In this document: positions 43,155 to 51,190 of the stretch, in pieces | How the letters are laid out: every line of letters begins with the position of its first letter | How positions within the stretch are numbered: position 1 is the first letter of the stretch | DNA from: Pseudonocardia sp. 73-21 | Lineage (GTDB): Bacteria > Actinomycetota > Actinomycetes > Mycobacteriales > Pseudonocardiaceae | NCBI RefSeq assembly: GCF_001899645.1 | Contig: NZ_MKVV01000040.1 | Coordinates: forward strand, 1,901 to 65,900 | Length of the DNA: 64,000 nt | Reading direction: 5' to 3' | Program-made: the position numbers and the translations under genes | Notes under the pieces: generated by a model | Database searches by the model: none | Told to the model about the DNA's origin: nothing | The model's input: only the letters and a program-made list of their open reading frames with translations

Positions 43155-43817
43155 ATGACCGCGCTCCCGATGCCGCCGTCGCGGACCGAGCAGGTCTACG
43201 AGGCGATCGTCGACGACATCTGCACCGGACGGCTCACCCCGGGCACCCCGCTGCGCCAGGAACTGCTCGCCGCGCGCTTCAACGTGTCGCGCCAGCCGGT
43301 GCAGCAGGCGCTCCTGCTGCTGCGCAACCAGGGGCTCGTGCGCGAGTTCGGCCGCCGCGGGCTGGAGGTGGCGCCGCTGGGGCGGGAGTTCGTCAGCCAC
43401 CTCTACGACCTGCGGGCCCTCCTCGACGGGCACGCCGCCCTGCTGGCCGCGCAGCGCCGCACCGACGCGTGGCTGGCCGAGGCCGCCGAGATCGTGGCGG
43501 CCGGGCAGCAGGCGTTCACCGAGCGCGCCTTCGCGCGCATGATCACCGCGGACGTCGACTTCCACCGCAGCGTCGTCGAGGCCGCCGGCAACCCCCTGCT
43601 CACCGAGAGCACCAGCGTGCTGTGGCGCAACGTGCAGCGCGTGATGGGCGAGGTACTGCTCCAGGGCGGCTCCCCCGCCTGGGTCTGGGAGGACCACGCC
43701 GCCATCCTCGACGCCGTGAGCCGCCGCGACGGCCCGCGCGCCGAGGAGCTCGCCCGCCGCCACGCCCAGCACGGCGAGCAGCTCATCCTCGACGCGATGC
43801 CGACCGACCGGACCTGA
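43155..43817 (+). CDS. GntR-family (FCD subfamily) transcriptional regulator
   Basis: A 220-aa regulator. The winged helix spans TEQVYEAIVDDICTGRLTPG to FNVSRQPVQQALLLLRNQGL, and the FCD effector domain has its metal-ligand positions in LRALLDGHAALLAAQRR, DVDFHRSVVEAAGN and WEDHAAILDAVSRRD. It diverges from the lyase operon, which is its likely target. The effector is probably a carboxylate such as the 2-hydroxyacid, by family analogy. Confidence 0.92.
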   Translation: MTALPMPPSRTEQVYEAIVDDICTGRLTPGTPLRQELLAARFNVSRQPVQQALLLLRNQGLVREFGRRGLEVAPLGREFVSHLYDLRALLDGHAALLAAQRRTDAWLAEAAEIVAAGQQAFTERAFARMITADVDFHRSVVEAAGNPLLTESTSVLWRNVQRVMGEVLLQGGSPAWVWEDHAAILDAVSRRDGPRAEELARRHAQHGEQLILDAMPTDRT

Positions 43818-43963
43818 TCGTCGTCGCTGTCCGGACCGGCTCAGCGGCTTCTCGAGCAGCTCACGGGGCTGGCCGTGCTCGGCGTGGATGAGGGTGCGGC
43901 CGGTCTGTGGTTCGCCCTGCGCGACCAGGACCTCACCGAGGCCGTGTTCGCGCTCAGCGCCGG

Positions 43964-44294
43964 CGTGGGCGCGGCGGCCGTCTTCGACGCGGCCGGGGTC
44001 GGCGCGGCGATCGAGCACAGCATCCCGGCGCCGGCCCCGCGCGGGAAGATCGTCGTGGTGGGCATCCACGAGCGACCCTTCGGTTTCAACCCCACCAGCA
44101 TCCTGCTGCAGGAGGTCGAGGTGATCGGCTCCTTCCTCCACGACGACGCCGACTACGCGGCCGTCATCGCGAACATGGCCGCGGGGCTCTACGACACGAC
44201 CGGATGGGTGGAGCACACCCCGCTCTCCGGCCTCCTCGACGCGTTCGACGAGCTCCGGGCCGGCCGCAAGATGAAGATCCTCGTCGACCTCTGA
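43964..44294 (+). pseudogene. C-terminal fragment of a zinc-type (MDR) alcohol dehydrogenase
   Basis: The frame reads AAAVFDAAGVGAAIEHSIPA, APRGKIVVVGIHERPFGFNP, LLQEVEVIGSFLHDDADY and ends DELRAGRKMKILVDL, the C-terminal third of a 2,3-butanediol-dehydrogenase-like MDR protein. The catalytic zinc domain and most of the nucleotide fold are missing. The frame stays open upstream to about 43875, but that part (43818-43963) does not resemble the family and looks like joined foreign sequence. Confidence 0.75.
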
Positions 44295-44416
44295 CCCGCG
44301 TACACACCACCGGCGGCCCGGCACCTCGGCCACGACGTCGGTTGTGGCTCCCCGGGTCGGCCGCGCCACGTGCCGCAGTCACATCGGCGTCCGCTCGGCA
44401 GGTAGAAGGCGATCCG

Positions 44417-45316
44417 TCACCGCTCCTCAGCCACGAGCTGGACCGCGAGGGATCCCACCACGTCGCCCTCGCCGTTCCCGGTCACGAGCAGGACCTCGAG
44501 CACGACCGCGGTACCGGCGGCAAGGTCGCCGTCGACCTCGGCCAGCAACTGGAAGTCGCGGCGCTCCAGACCCTCCAGGTCGACGGCGGTCGCCGCGACG
44601 GTGCCGGGGCCTGCGACTCCCGCTCCGTCCGCGTCGAGGATCCGGACCCGGAAGCCGGTGTCGGCGAGCTCGAGACCGGTCGCCTGCGCCGCGGCCCGGG
44701 CCCGGCGTTCGTCGACGGCGCCGGCGCGCAGCTGGAAGGTGGCGGGCTCGGTACGGGGGTTGGCGACGGCGAACCGCGGCAGTGCGGGTGCCCCCGGCGC
44801 GGCGGCGACGGCCATGAGGTTGCGCTGGGCCCAGTGCCGGTCGTTGATCGGGTCGGCCGCCTTGCCCGCCCGGTCCTGCGGGTGGGAGACCACGGCGAGC
44901 AGGCAGACGTGCGCGGGCGCCGTGGCCGGGATCGTCGCGGTCATCGTGGCGGTGGTGGCCGTCGCCGGGGTGGTCCGGTCGGGTGGGGCGGCGACGGTGG
45001 CGGCGGCGAAGAAGGTCGGTTTCGCGAAGCCGACCGTGGGGTCGGCCCAGTAGACGACGACGGTGGCCGCGGCCGCGGCGTTCCCGCCGCCGGAGTTGCG
45101 GACCTCGACGGTGACCTCGAGGGGACGGCCGGGGGTGTAGTCGCCGGCGTGGATGGACGGGCAGGCCCAGGACAGCACCTGTGCGGGCAGGCCGCGACGG
45201 CTGCCGTCGTCCCAGCTCCCGCCGTCGGTGATCGGATCGGTCCAGTACGGGATGCACAGGTAGGGCCGGGTGTCGGGCTGCTGGTCGTCGCCGCGGCCGG
45301 GTTCGTCGGGTCGCAT
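44417..45316 (-). CDS. Unrecognised protein with CARDB-like beta domain, 299 aa
   Basis: I cannot name a family. The N-terminal part reads PYLCIPYWTDPITDGGSWDD and VLSWACPSIHAGDYTPGRPL, then a CARDB/adhesion-like strand set (LEVTVEVRNSGGGNAAAAAT, VVVYWADPTVGFAKP). A middle HVCLLAVVSHPQDRAGKAAD and DRHWAQRNLMAV segment is typical of such repeats. No signal peptide is seen. It follows the 594-aa gene by 11 nt and is surely co-transcribed. The tail is a second beta-rich region. A surface or assembly role is possible but not shown. Confidence 0.7.
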   Translation of the reverse strand: MRPDEPGRGDDQQPDTRPYLCIPYWTDPITDGGSWDDGSRRGLPAQVLSWACPSIHAGDYTPGRPLEVTVEVRNSGGGNAAAAATVVVYWADPTVGFAKPTFFAAATVAAPPDRTTPATATTATMTATIPATAPAHVCLLAVVSHPQDRAGKAADPINDRHWAQRNLMAVAAAPGAPALPRFAVANPRTEPATFQLRAGAVDERRARAAAQATGLELADTGFRVRILDADGAGVAGPGTVAATAVDLEGLERRDFQLLAEVDGDLAAGTAVVLEVLLVTGNGEGDVVGSLAVQLVAEER

Positions 45317-45327
45317 GGTCGTCCGCC

Positions 45328-47112
45328 TCACTGCTCGCCGTAACCGAGGACGACGACGCCGATCGGGTCGTCGTGCACCGAGCCGTCGGTGGCCCAGCAC
45401 GGGTGACCCGCACCGCGGTCGGCGTCGAGGTCGAGGTTGTCGGTATCGGCCCGTCCGACGGCGAGCTGGCCGAACAGCTCCAGCGACACCTGCGGGGCGC
45501 CCCTTCCGATCTCGGGGATCATCGTGATCGTCGGCGGGGAGCCGGCGGGGTAGGGCACGTCGGCGGCCGGTTGCTCCAGCGGCGAGACCGGGTAGCGGTG
45601 GTAGGTCGCGCCGGGATCGGGTTCCTCCCGGTGCGGCCATCCGCCCGGCCGCGGCACCGCGGTGAACTGCCGGTACAGCGGCCCGTCGGTGCGGTCGCCG
45701 GGATAGGTCAGGCCGCTCAGGGCGAGGAACGCCGACGCGGAGTCGAGCGCCTCCCACAGCTGGCCCTGCATGTCGTGCAGCATCCCCACCAGCTGCGTCG
45801 CCTGCGCGGTGCCGGCGACCGCGGTCAGCTGCTGACCGGTGACCGACACCGTGGTCGGCTGCGTGGGATCGTGCGGGTCGGGCGGGTCCTGCTCCCAGAC
45901 CTTCTTCAGCAGCATGTTGTCCCAGAAGGTGCACGGCTTCTTCTCCGCCCACTGCACCACGCACTGCACGAAGGCCTGGATGACGTCGACCGCGATCAGT
46001 ATCGCCACGATGATCCCGCAGACGGTGTTGCCGGAGTTGTCCGACGACGAGGGCTGCTGTGACCCGGGCTGCGGATCACCGCCGAACTGCACCGCCACGC
46101 CGCCGCCGTCCTGGCCCACCACGTCGACGTCCTGCGGTCGCAGGGTCGGGGGCGGGTTCTGCGGATCGTCGTAGAGGGCCTCGGCGAACACGGACAACGG
46201 CACCGCGGGCGGCGCCGGGACGGTGAACCCGTCGAGCAGGTCGAGGTGCTCGAGCACCCGCCGGTAGCCGAGCGCGAGGTCCGGCACCGGCGGGGCCGCC
46301 GCCACGTCGAACGTGCCCGCCAGCGCGGAGGTGGCGAACCCCAGCAAGGCCTCGTCGGGTCCGCCGTCGAGGGTCGCCCGGATGCCGGCCAGTCCGGTCG
46401 CCGCGGGATGGTGGCGCTCGAGCCACGTCCCGATCGCGCGCCGGGCCAGCCGGTCGCGGTAGCGGTGCAGCCGGCGCGGCCCGCCCACCCCCTGCCCGAC
46501 GTAGGCCGCACCGACCGCGTTCGTGCCGTAGGACGCGAGTGCGCCCAGCGCGAACGCGCGCGTGCGGGTGTCCCCCGCGCTCGACCACAGGGTGCGCACG
46601 AGGGCGTCGGTCCGCCTCCCGGTGGCCAGGTCCGACCAGTTCCACTGCGCCGACGGCAGGTCGTCCTGCCGGGGGTGGGCCGGCAGGTGCGGGAAGGCCA
46701 GCACCTCGCTGCGGAAGGCCAGCACGTCGACCCGGACCAGGTTCAGGTCCGTGACGAACTGCTGGGCCCGCATCGCCGCGTCGTTGAACCGCTGTGCCGC
46801 GCCCGGCACGCCCGGTGCCGCCAGTGCCCCCTCCAGGTCGGCCCGGACCGAGCCGAGGTCGGCGTACAGCGCGGTGCCGCGCTGCCACAGTGCGGCCGCG
46901 CGGCGGAGCAGGTCCAGCTCGGTGCCGTCCCCCGCCGCCTGCCCGAGGGCCTGGCGCAGCAGCGCTCCCGACAACGCCGCCGCGGGTTCCGCGCCCGCGG
47001 CGTCCAACGCCTGGGTGCGGGCCGCGTCGGTCGGCGCGTCGGGCGGGACGACGGTTCCGAGATCGGCCACGAGGTTGGCCAACCCCACCTGCTCGGCGTG
47101 GTAATCGGACAT
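45328..47112 (-). CDS. Unrecognised 594-aa protein with one central hydrophobic segment
   Basis: I do not recognise a family. Residues 1-330 are helical and alanine-rich without motifs I can name. Residues about 365-395 contain a hydrophobic stretch (TVCGIIVAILIAVDVIQAFV) flanked by a Ser/Gly/Asn linker (PSSSDNSGN) and a charged KKPCTFWDNMLLKKVWEQ. The last 150 residues are polar, with GAGHPCWATDGSVHDDPIGV. CGGAGGG precedes the ATG. No signal peptide. It heads a two-gene unit with the CARDB-like protein. A pore-forming or membrane-inserting protein is one reading; evidence is weak. Confidence 0.7.
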   Translation of the reverse strand: MSDYHAEQVGLANLVADLGTVVPPDAPTDAARTQALDAAGAEPAAALSGALLRQALGQAAGDGTELDLLRRAAALWQRGTALYADLGSVRADLEGALAAPGVPGAAQRFNDAAMRAQQFVTDLNLVRVDVLAFRSEVLAFPHLPAHPRQDDLPSAQWNWSDLATGRRTDALVRTLWSSAGDTRTRAFALGALASYGTNAVGAAYVGQGVGGPRRLHRYRDRLARRAIGTWLERHHPAATGLAGIRATLDGGPDEALLGFATSALAGTFDVAAAPPVPDLALGYRRVLEHLDLLDGFTVPAPPAVPLSVFAEALYDDPQNPPPTLRPQDVDVVGQDGGGVAVQFGGDPQPGSQQPSSSDNSGNTVCGIIVAILIAVDVIQAFVQCVVQWAEKKPCTFWDNMLLKKVWEQDPPDPHDPTQPTTVSVTGQQLTAVAGTAQATQLVGMLHDMQGQLWEALDSASAFLALSGLTYPGDRTDGPLYRQFTAVPRPGGWPHREEPDPGATYHRYPVSPLEQPAADVPYPAGSPPTITMIPEIGRGAPQVSLELFGQLAVGRADTDNLDLDADRGAGHPCWATDGSVHDDPIGVVVLGYGEQ

Positions 47113-47309
47113 GAGGCTGGCCCTCCGTCGGACGGGCCTCGACGAGGCCGTTCGATCATTCAGAGCGGGATCCACCGGATCTGATACGAGGCCCGGCGGC
47201 GGTCACCGCCCCCGCCGGACGCCCTCCCCCGCCCGTCACCACGGAGTGACCCGCGGCCTGCGACCCTGTAGCTCGCCCGCCGTCGACCGACCGCGCCGGA
47301 AGGACCCCG

Positions 47310-47945
47310 ATGACCATCGACCCGCAGCTCGACCACCTCGTCTACGCGGTGCCCGACCTGGCCGCCGCCGTTTCCGCGTTCGCCGCGGCCACGGGCGTCC
47401 ACCCGGTCGCCGGCGGGCGGCACCTGGGCCGCGGCACGCGCAACGTCCTCGTCGGCTTCGGTGGCTCCGCCTACCTGGAGATCATCGGCCCGGACGTGGA
47501 GCTTCCCGCCGACGACGACGCCACGGTCCCGTTCGGCGTCGACACGCTGACGGCCCCGAAACTCGTCACCTGGGCGGTGCACCCGCCCGACATCGAGGCC
47601 GCCGCCCGGGCGTCCGCCGCCGCCGGTGCCGATCTGGGCCCGATCGGGCCGCTGTCGCGCCGGACCCCCGATGGCGACCTGCTCGAGTGGCGGCTCGCCT
47701 CGACCGTGCCCGCGCCGCTGGACGGGATCACGCCGTTCCTCATCGACTGGGGCACCACCGCGCACCCGGCCACCGCACCCGGCCTGCCGGCGCTGACCCT
47801 CGTGGAGCTGACCGCCACCCACCCCGATCCCGACGCGGTGCCGGCGGTGCTGCGCGCGCTCGACGTCCACCTGCCGGTGGGGCCCGGTCCCGCCGCGCTC
47901 ACCGCACGGCTCGACACCCCGCGCGGCCCGTTCGTCCTCACCTGA
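47310..47945 (+). CDS. VOC / glyoxalase-like-domain protein
   Basis: A 211-aa protein of the Glyoxalase_3-like group. It opens LDHLVYAVPDLAAAVSAFAA, continues GRGTRNVLVGFGGSAYLEII with the expected metal-ligand Glu, and has a second module with LLEWRLASTVPAPLDGITPF. GGAAGGA precedes the ATG. It stands alone, divergent from the unknown pair, with 197 nt between that hold no clear signal. Substrate unknown. Confidence 0.8.
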   Translation: MTIDPQLDHLVYAVPDLAAAVSAFAAATGVHPVAGGRHLGRGTRNVLVGFGGSAYLEIIGPDVELPADDDATVPFGVDTLTAPKLVTWAVHPPDIEAAARASAAAGADLGPIGPLSRRTPDGDLLEWRLASTVPAPLDGITPFLIDWGTTAHPATAPGLPALTLVELTATHPDPDAVPAVLRALDVHLPVGPGPAALTARLDTPRGPFVLT

Positions 47946-47960
47946 GACGGGGCGCGCCGT

Positions 47961-48371
47961 TCAGGCCGGGCCGGTGCTGCGCGCCCGACCCGCGGCCACG
48001 GCCCAGCGCCAGCTGTCGAGCACGGCGGCCAGCCCGGGCGGGCACACCCGTTCCGCGGCCCCGTCGCCCTCCAGACCGGCGAGCACACCGGGCCAGACCG
48101 CTGCGTCGCGGGTCGCGCCGCGGACCCAGTGCAGGCCGACGAGCCGGTTCAGCACCTCGATCCGGCGAGGCCGGTCACCCATCACCACCGCGGTCTCCAG
48201 GGCCCGGTCGAGCAGCGCCACCGCGGTGTCGGGCGCCCGGTCGTCGGCCAGCCGGAGGTAGCTGCGGACGACGCAGCGCAGGTCACCGACGGTGCGGAAG
48301 GTGGACAGCGCCGCTTCGGCGTGCCCGGCTCCCGCCGGTCCCGGGAGCAGGGCTTCTCCCGCGTCGCCCAT
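47961..48371 (-). pseudogene. C-terminal fragment of a TPR-type protein
   Basis: The 136-codon frame reads as helical TPR-like sequence (AALSTFRTVGDLRCVVRSYL, DTAVALLDRALETAVVMGD, RIEVLNRLVGLHWVRGATRD), as in the tails of large ATPase- or SARP-type regulators. No DNA-binding or ATPase part is present upstream; instead a rhodanese fragment lies in the opposite direction. The start at 48371 is formal. Probably a remnant. Confidence 0.45.
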
Positions 48372-48434
48372 CTCGACGGCGGCATCCTCGCCTGGCGCGA
48401 GGCGGGCCGCCCGGTAGCGGCACCGGCCGGCTGA
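48321..48434 (+). pseudogene. C-terminal fragment of a rhodanese domain
   Basis: SREQGFSRVAHLDGGILAWR followed by EAGRPVAAPAG and a stop is the last 30 residues of a rhodanese. The catalytic cysteine loop is missing; the sequence before it belongs to the antisense TPR fragment. This marks a junction of two gene remnants near 48330. Confidence 0.65.
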
Positions 48435-48446
48435 GGGGGGCCGCCG

Positions 48447-48686
48447 CTACCCGTCGGCGGTGGCCGCACGCCAGGCGTCGGCACGTTCCTCGGGGCGACG
48501 CAGATCACGGGCGGCCGCGACGCCGTCCTGCTGCTCCGGGGTCGCCGCGCTCCGTGCCACCGCGCCTTCGGCCTCGGCCAGTTCCCGTGCGGCCGCCGCC
48601 CCGTCGACGTCGGGAAACGCCTCTGCCAGCTCCTCGATCGCGTGCTCGTCCGGCGCGTACCCGTCGTCGTGTGTGGTCCTGTCCAT
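48447..48686 (-). CDS. Small acidic alanine-rich protein, 79 aa
   Basis: Hypothetical protein without known domains. It is acidic, with HAIEELAEAFPDVDGAAAAR and AATPEQQDGVAAARDL helices, and no membrane segment. Start 48686 gives 79 residues; an upstream ATG at 48737 is possible. It diverges from the MarR gene, whose start region it overlaps if that gene begins earlier than proposed. Confidence 0.45.
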   Translation of the reverse strand: MDRTTHDDGYAPDEHAIEELAEAFPDVDGAAAARELAEAEGAVARSAATPEQQDGVAAARDLRRPEERADAWRAATADG

Positions 48687-48768
48687 CTCTCGATCGTCGA
48701 CCTGTCCGGAGGATCTCGCGAGTCGGTCGGATGTCACCCGGTACCGCCGCGCCCCGGTACGGGCGGCG

Positions 48769-49206
48769 TTGCGGTCCAGATCGCGTGCGGACGCCGCCGA
48801 GACCGTGCGCCGCCTGCACGCCGCGGGGCACGCCGATCTGCGGACCTCGCACGGCTATGTGGTGCAGCACGTCGTCGAAGGGCCGCGGCCGGTCGGCGAG
48901 ATCGCGACGCGCATGGGGATCACCCAGCAGGCCGTATCGAAGACGGTCGGCGAGCTGGTCGGGATCGGCTACCTCGAACGCACCACCGACCCGGCCGACG
49001 CGCGGGTCCGGCTCGTCGGACTCTCCGCGCGGGGGCGCACCGCCGTGACCGCGACCCGGCGGATCCGCGACGAGGTGCAGTCCGAGCTCGCCGCCGTGCT
49101 CGGCGAGGAGCGCACGGCGGCCCTGCACGAGACGGCGCTCGCCGCGCTGGAGTGGGCGGGCGGCGGCGACACCATGCGCACCCGCCAGGTGCCGGAATCG
49201 ACCTGA
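48769..49206 (+). CDS. MarR-family transcriptional regulator
   Basis: A 145-aa MarR-type winged-helix protein: ETVRRLHAAGHADLRTSHGY, recognition helix EIATRMGITQQAVSKTVGEL, wing LERTTDPADARVRLVGLSAR, then a dimerisation helix. The frame is open further upstream but has no ATG. TTG 48769 is the best fit to family length; GTG 48673 is possible. An ATG at 48730 opens a different frame, so a lost base at the 5' end is conceivable. Target unknown. Confidence 0.75.
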   Translation: MRSRSRADAAETVRRLHAAGHADLRTSHGYVVQHVVEGPRPVGEIATRMGITQQAVSKTVGELVGIGYLERTTDPADARVRLVGLSARGRTAVTATRRIRDEVQSELAAVLGEERTAALHETALAALEWAGGGDTMRTRQVPEST

Positions 49207-49208
49207 GC

Positions 49209-49471
49209 GTGGGCGACGACGAGGTCGTGCACCGCTCACACCCGACGGCCGGCGGTGGCGGGCGGCCGATCCCGAGCTGCCCGAGCAGGTCCGGGCCCGG
49301 CTGCTGCACCACCTCGGCACCGCCCGGTCGGCCGTGGGTACCGCGGAGCGGGCCGGCGACGACACGGTGGTGACCGCCGCCCGTGCGCGCGTCGGCGCGG
49401 CCAAGCGGGGACTCGGTGAACGCGGCACCCCGTGGTGGGAGCAGGACGCCGAGGCCCGCCGCGCCCGCTGA
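49209..49471 (+). pseudogene. Small gene with a one-base frameshift
   Basis: GTG 49209, two bases after the MarR stop, reads VGDDEVVHRSHPTAGGGG. Around 49255 the coding character moves to the next frame and continues DPELPEQVRARLLHHLGTAR, AARARVGAAKRGLGERG and WWEQDAEARRAR to the stop at 49471. The joined product of about 87 residues is unrecognised. A single-base indel in the G/C-rich region, real or from sequencing, explains it. Confidence 0.55.
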
Positions 49472-49503
49472 ACCGCGGCATTCGAGCTCGACGGTCCGGG
49501 TGA

Positions 49504-49668
49504 TCAGCCGGCCTGAGCCGTCCGGACGACGTCCACGATCGGCGCGGGCGCCGGGACCGTCAACGACGTGTCCTCGAAGCAGAGGACCACCGCGGTGGAC
49601 CGGGGGTGCCGCCCGGGGCCCATCCCGATCTCGACGCCGGTCCGCTCCAGCCCCGGCCGGCTACGCAT
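49504..49668 (-). CDS. Possible 54-aa protein downstream of the RsbW-like gene
   Basis: A short frame on the same strand, 38 nt after the anti-sigma-like gene, reading VEIGMGPGRHPRSTAVVLCF and DTSLTVPAPAPIVDVVRTA. Base use looks coding, but no ribosome site is seen and no family is recognised. It may be a remnant. The flanking 49472-49503 contains nothing else. Confidence 0.3.
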   Translation of the reverse strand: MRSRPGLERTGVEIGMGPGRHPRSTAVVLCFEDTSLTVPAPAPIVDVVRTAQAG

Positions 49669-49706
49669 GGCGTCGTCGAGCGAGCCGACCGGGAGCGGCC
49701 GGGTTC

Positions 49707-50078
49707 TCAGCAGGGCGAGATCTCGGCCCACACCGTCTTGCCCCGGCCGGCGGGATCGGGCGTGCAGTCCCAGTGGCTCGCCAGGGCGTCCACCATCTGC
49801 AACCCCCGACCCCGGGCCGCGAACGGATCGTGGGCACGCAGCAGCGGTGGCGCGTCGCAGTGGTCCCGGACGGCCACCCGCAGCACGTCGGCCCGGCGAC
49901 TGACCGACACGGTCAACGGGGTACGAGCGTGGTCGACCGCGTTGCTCACCAGCTCGCTCGCCACCATCAGCGCCACGTCGACGTCGTCGTCGGACAGCCC
50001 CCAGCAGCACAGGAGCGCCCGCACACGCCGCCTGGCCTCGAAGGCCGCACCGGCGACGGGCTCGAACCTCCACACCAC
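49707..50078 (-). CDS. Anti-sigma-factor-like serine kinase (HATPase_c_2, RsbW-type)
   Basis: A GHKL-fold protein of about 123 aa: ASELVSNAVDHARTPLTVSV is the N-box, DHCDAPPLLRAHDPFAARGR leads into the G-box region, and GLQMVDALASHWDCTPDPAG ends the ATP lid. Such proteins bind a sigma factor or phosphorylate a STAS antagonist. Start GTG 50078 is preferred because GGACGGAG lies five bases upstream and a stress-type promoter candidate lies at 50130-50154; the frame stays open to 50159. It is separate from the larger partner-switch block at 53-61 kb. Confidence 0.8.
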   Translation of the reverse strand: MVWRFEPVAGAAFEARRRVRALLCCWGLSDDDVDVALMVASELVSNAVDHARTPLTVSVSRRADVLRVAVRDHCDAPPLLRAHDPFAARGRGLQMVDALASHWDCTPDPAGRGKTVWAEISPC

Positions 50079-50129
50079 ATGCGCTCCGTCCGTAGCAACC
50101 GGTCCCGTCCCATGTACGACGTGGGCGGG

Positions 50130-50154
50130 GTACCCGCCGCTCACGGCGCCAATC
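50130..50154 (-). promoter_or_regulatory. SigB/SigF-type promoter candidate for the RsbW-like gene
   Basis: On the reverse strand GATT, a 15-bp spacer and GGGTAC. It lies inside the longest possible reading frame but upstream of the ribosome-site-supported start at 50078, with about 50 nt of leader. Confidence 0.4.
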
Positions 50155-50216
50155 GCCACACGGACCAGGGCGGACCGGACGGGACGAGGCCGCGCTCGCC
50201 GGCGCCCGTCCGACGG

Positions 50217-50572
50217 TCACCGGTACCGCCGCGGCACGGTCCACGGTCGGCCGAACTCCTCGTCGAACGCCTCGGGATCGAACAGGCTGTCACCCCCCGG
50301 CCGGAAAGCTGGTCAGCTCACCGAACACGACCCGGCCGTCGATGTCGTAGAGATCGACGCGCACGAAGTCGGTACCGGCCCCGAGGCGCTCGGCCACCTG
50401 GATCATCTCCGGCACGCAACATCTTGTAGCGCACCTTCTCGCGGAACGTGCAGGGGTTGCGGGTGCGCCACAGACGGACCGCGCGCACGACCCGGCTCCG
50501 CTCGCGCCACCGGACGGCACGCACGCCGACCTCACCGTGAACACCCCGTCGGAGCGAGCCTGGCCGCATCAC
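50217..50572 (-). pseudogene. TupA-like ATP-grasp remnant with internal deletion and frameshifts
   Basis: The 5' part reads LWRTRNPCTFREKVRYKML, the N-terminal motif of TupA-like ATP-grasp (polysaccharide-modifying) proteins. It then jumps, out of frame, into the C-terminal part MIQVAERLGAGTDFVRVDLY and GRVVFGELTSFPAGG. A six-G run shifts the frame once more before DSLFDPEAFDEEFGRPWTVP and the stop. Roughly the central 150 residues, including most of the ATP-binding core, are missing. No function is possible. Confidence 0.75.
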
Positions 50573-50581
50573 CTGCCCAGG

Positions 50582-50908
50582 TTACGGCCGCCCCCGGCGG
50601 GTCCGGATCGTCAGCGCCGCCGCCTCAACCGGGTCGTGCAGCCGGTGGCGGCCGTTGCCGTCGGGCACGGGCGGTTCATCCCGCACCTCGACGTGTGCGG
50701 TCGACGGCACGTCTCTGTCGATCCGCCTGCCGTGCTGCCGGCACTCGCTCGCCTCGAGGGGACTCACTCGTCCACGGGCCAACCAGATGCGGGACGACGC
50801 CCGCTCGCGGCGGATCCGCGTGGACCGGAGGCCGATCAGCAGAGCGATCGTCACGGCGACGAGGAACCCGGTGGCGAGGCCGACGACGATCCATCCGCCC
50901 GCCGTCAT
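50582..50908 (-). CDS. Small single-pass membrane protein, 108 aa
   Basis: An N-terminal transmembrane helix (WIVVGLATGFLVAVTIALLI) is followed by a basic, polar tail (RSTRIRRERASSRIWLARGR) probably on the cytoplasmic side. No family recognised. The start codon overlaps the stop of the 91-aa gene (ATGA), so the two proteins are co-expressed. Confidence 0.6.
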   Translation of the reverse strand: MTAGGWIVVGLATGFLVAVTIALLIGLRSTRIRRERASSRIWLARGRVSPLEASECRQHGRRIDRDVPSTAHVEVRDEPPVPDGNGRHRLHDPVEAAALTIRTRRGRP

Positions 50909-51180
50909 CGAGTGGTCGTCGTGGTCGAGGGCACCAGACGCACGTGTCGGCGGTCCCGAGCGACGATCCCGGCCGCATCTCCGCGACGGGCCAGGATCTC
51001 GGCGGCTTCGAGCAGTGCCCAGATGTGGTCCTCGACCGGGCTGTCGGCGTCGAGGTGCATGACCCAGTCACTGCCTGAGGCACTGAGGATCGCGACCGCA
51101 TCCCGAAGCGGACTGTAGGTGATCGTCAGCTGCGGCCGCTGCGCGTGCGGCTCGGGGTGGACGGAGTGAAGGTGGTCCAT
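50905..51180 (-). CDS. Uncharacterised 91-aa protein
   Basis: Soluble, mixed alpha/beta; segments LTITYSPLRDAVAILSASGS and EDHIWALLEAAEILARRGDA can be seen, then a basic end with a run of threonines. No family recognised. It heads a two-gene unit with the single-pass membrane protein. The ATG at 51180 has no strong ribosome site. Confidence 0.55.
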   Translation of the reverse strand: MDHLHSVHPEPHAQRPQLTITYSPLRDAVAILSASGSDWVMHLDADSPVEDHIWALLEAAEILARRGDAAGIVARDRRHVRLVPSTTTTTR

Positions 51181-51190
51181 GGCATGAGGC

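Noticed and set aside
43104-44369. Reverse-strand frame of 421 codons
   Set aside because: It covers the forward GntR gene and the alcohol dehydrogenase remnant, both with clear motifs, and has low-complexity content.
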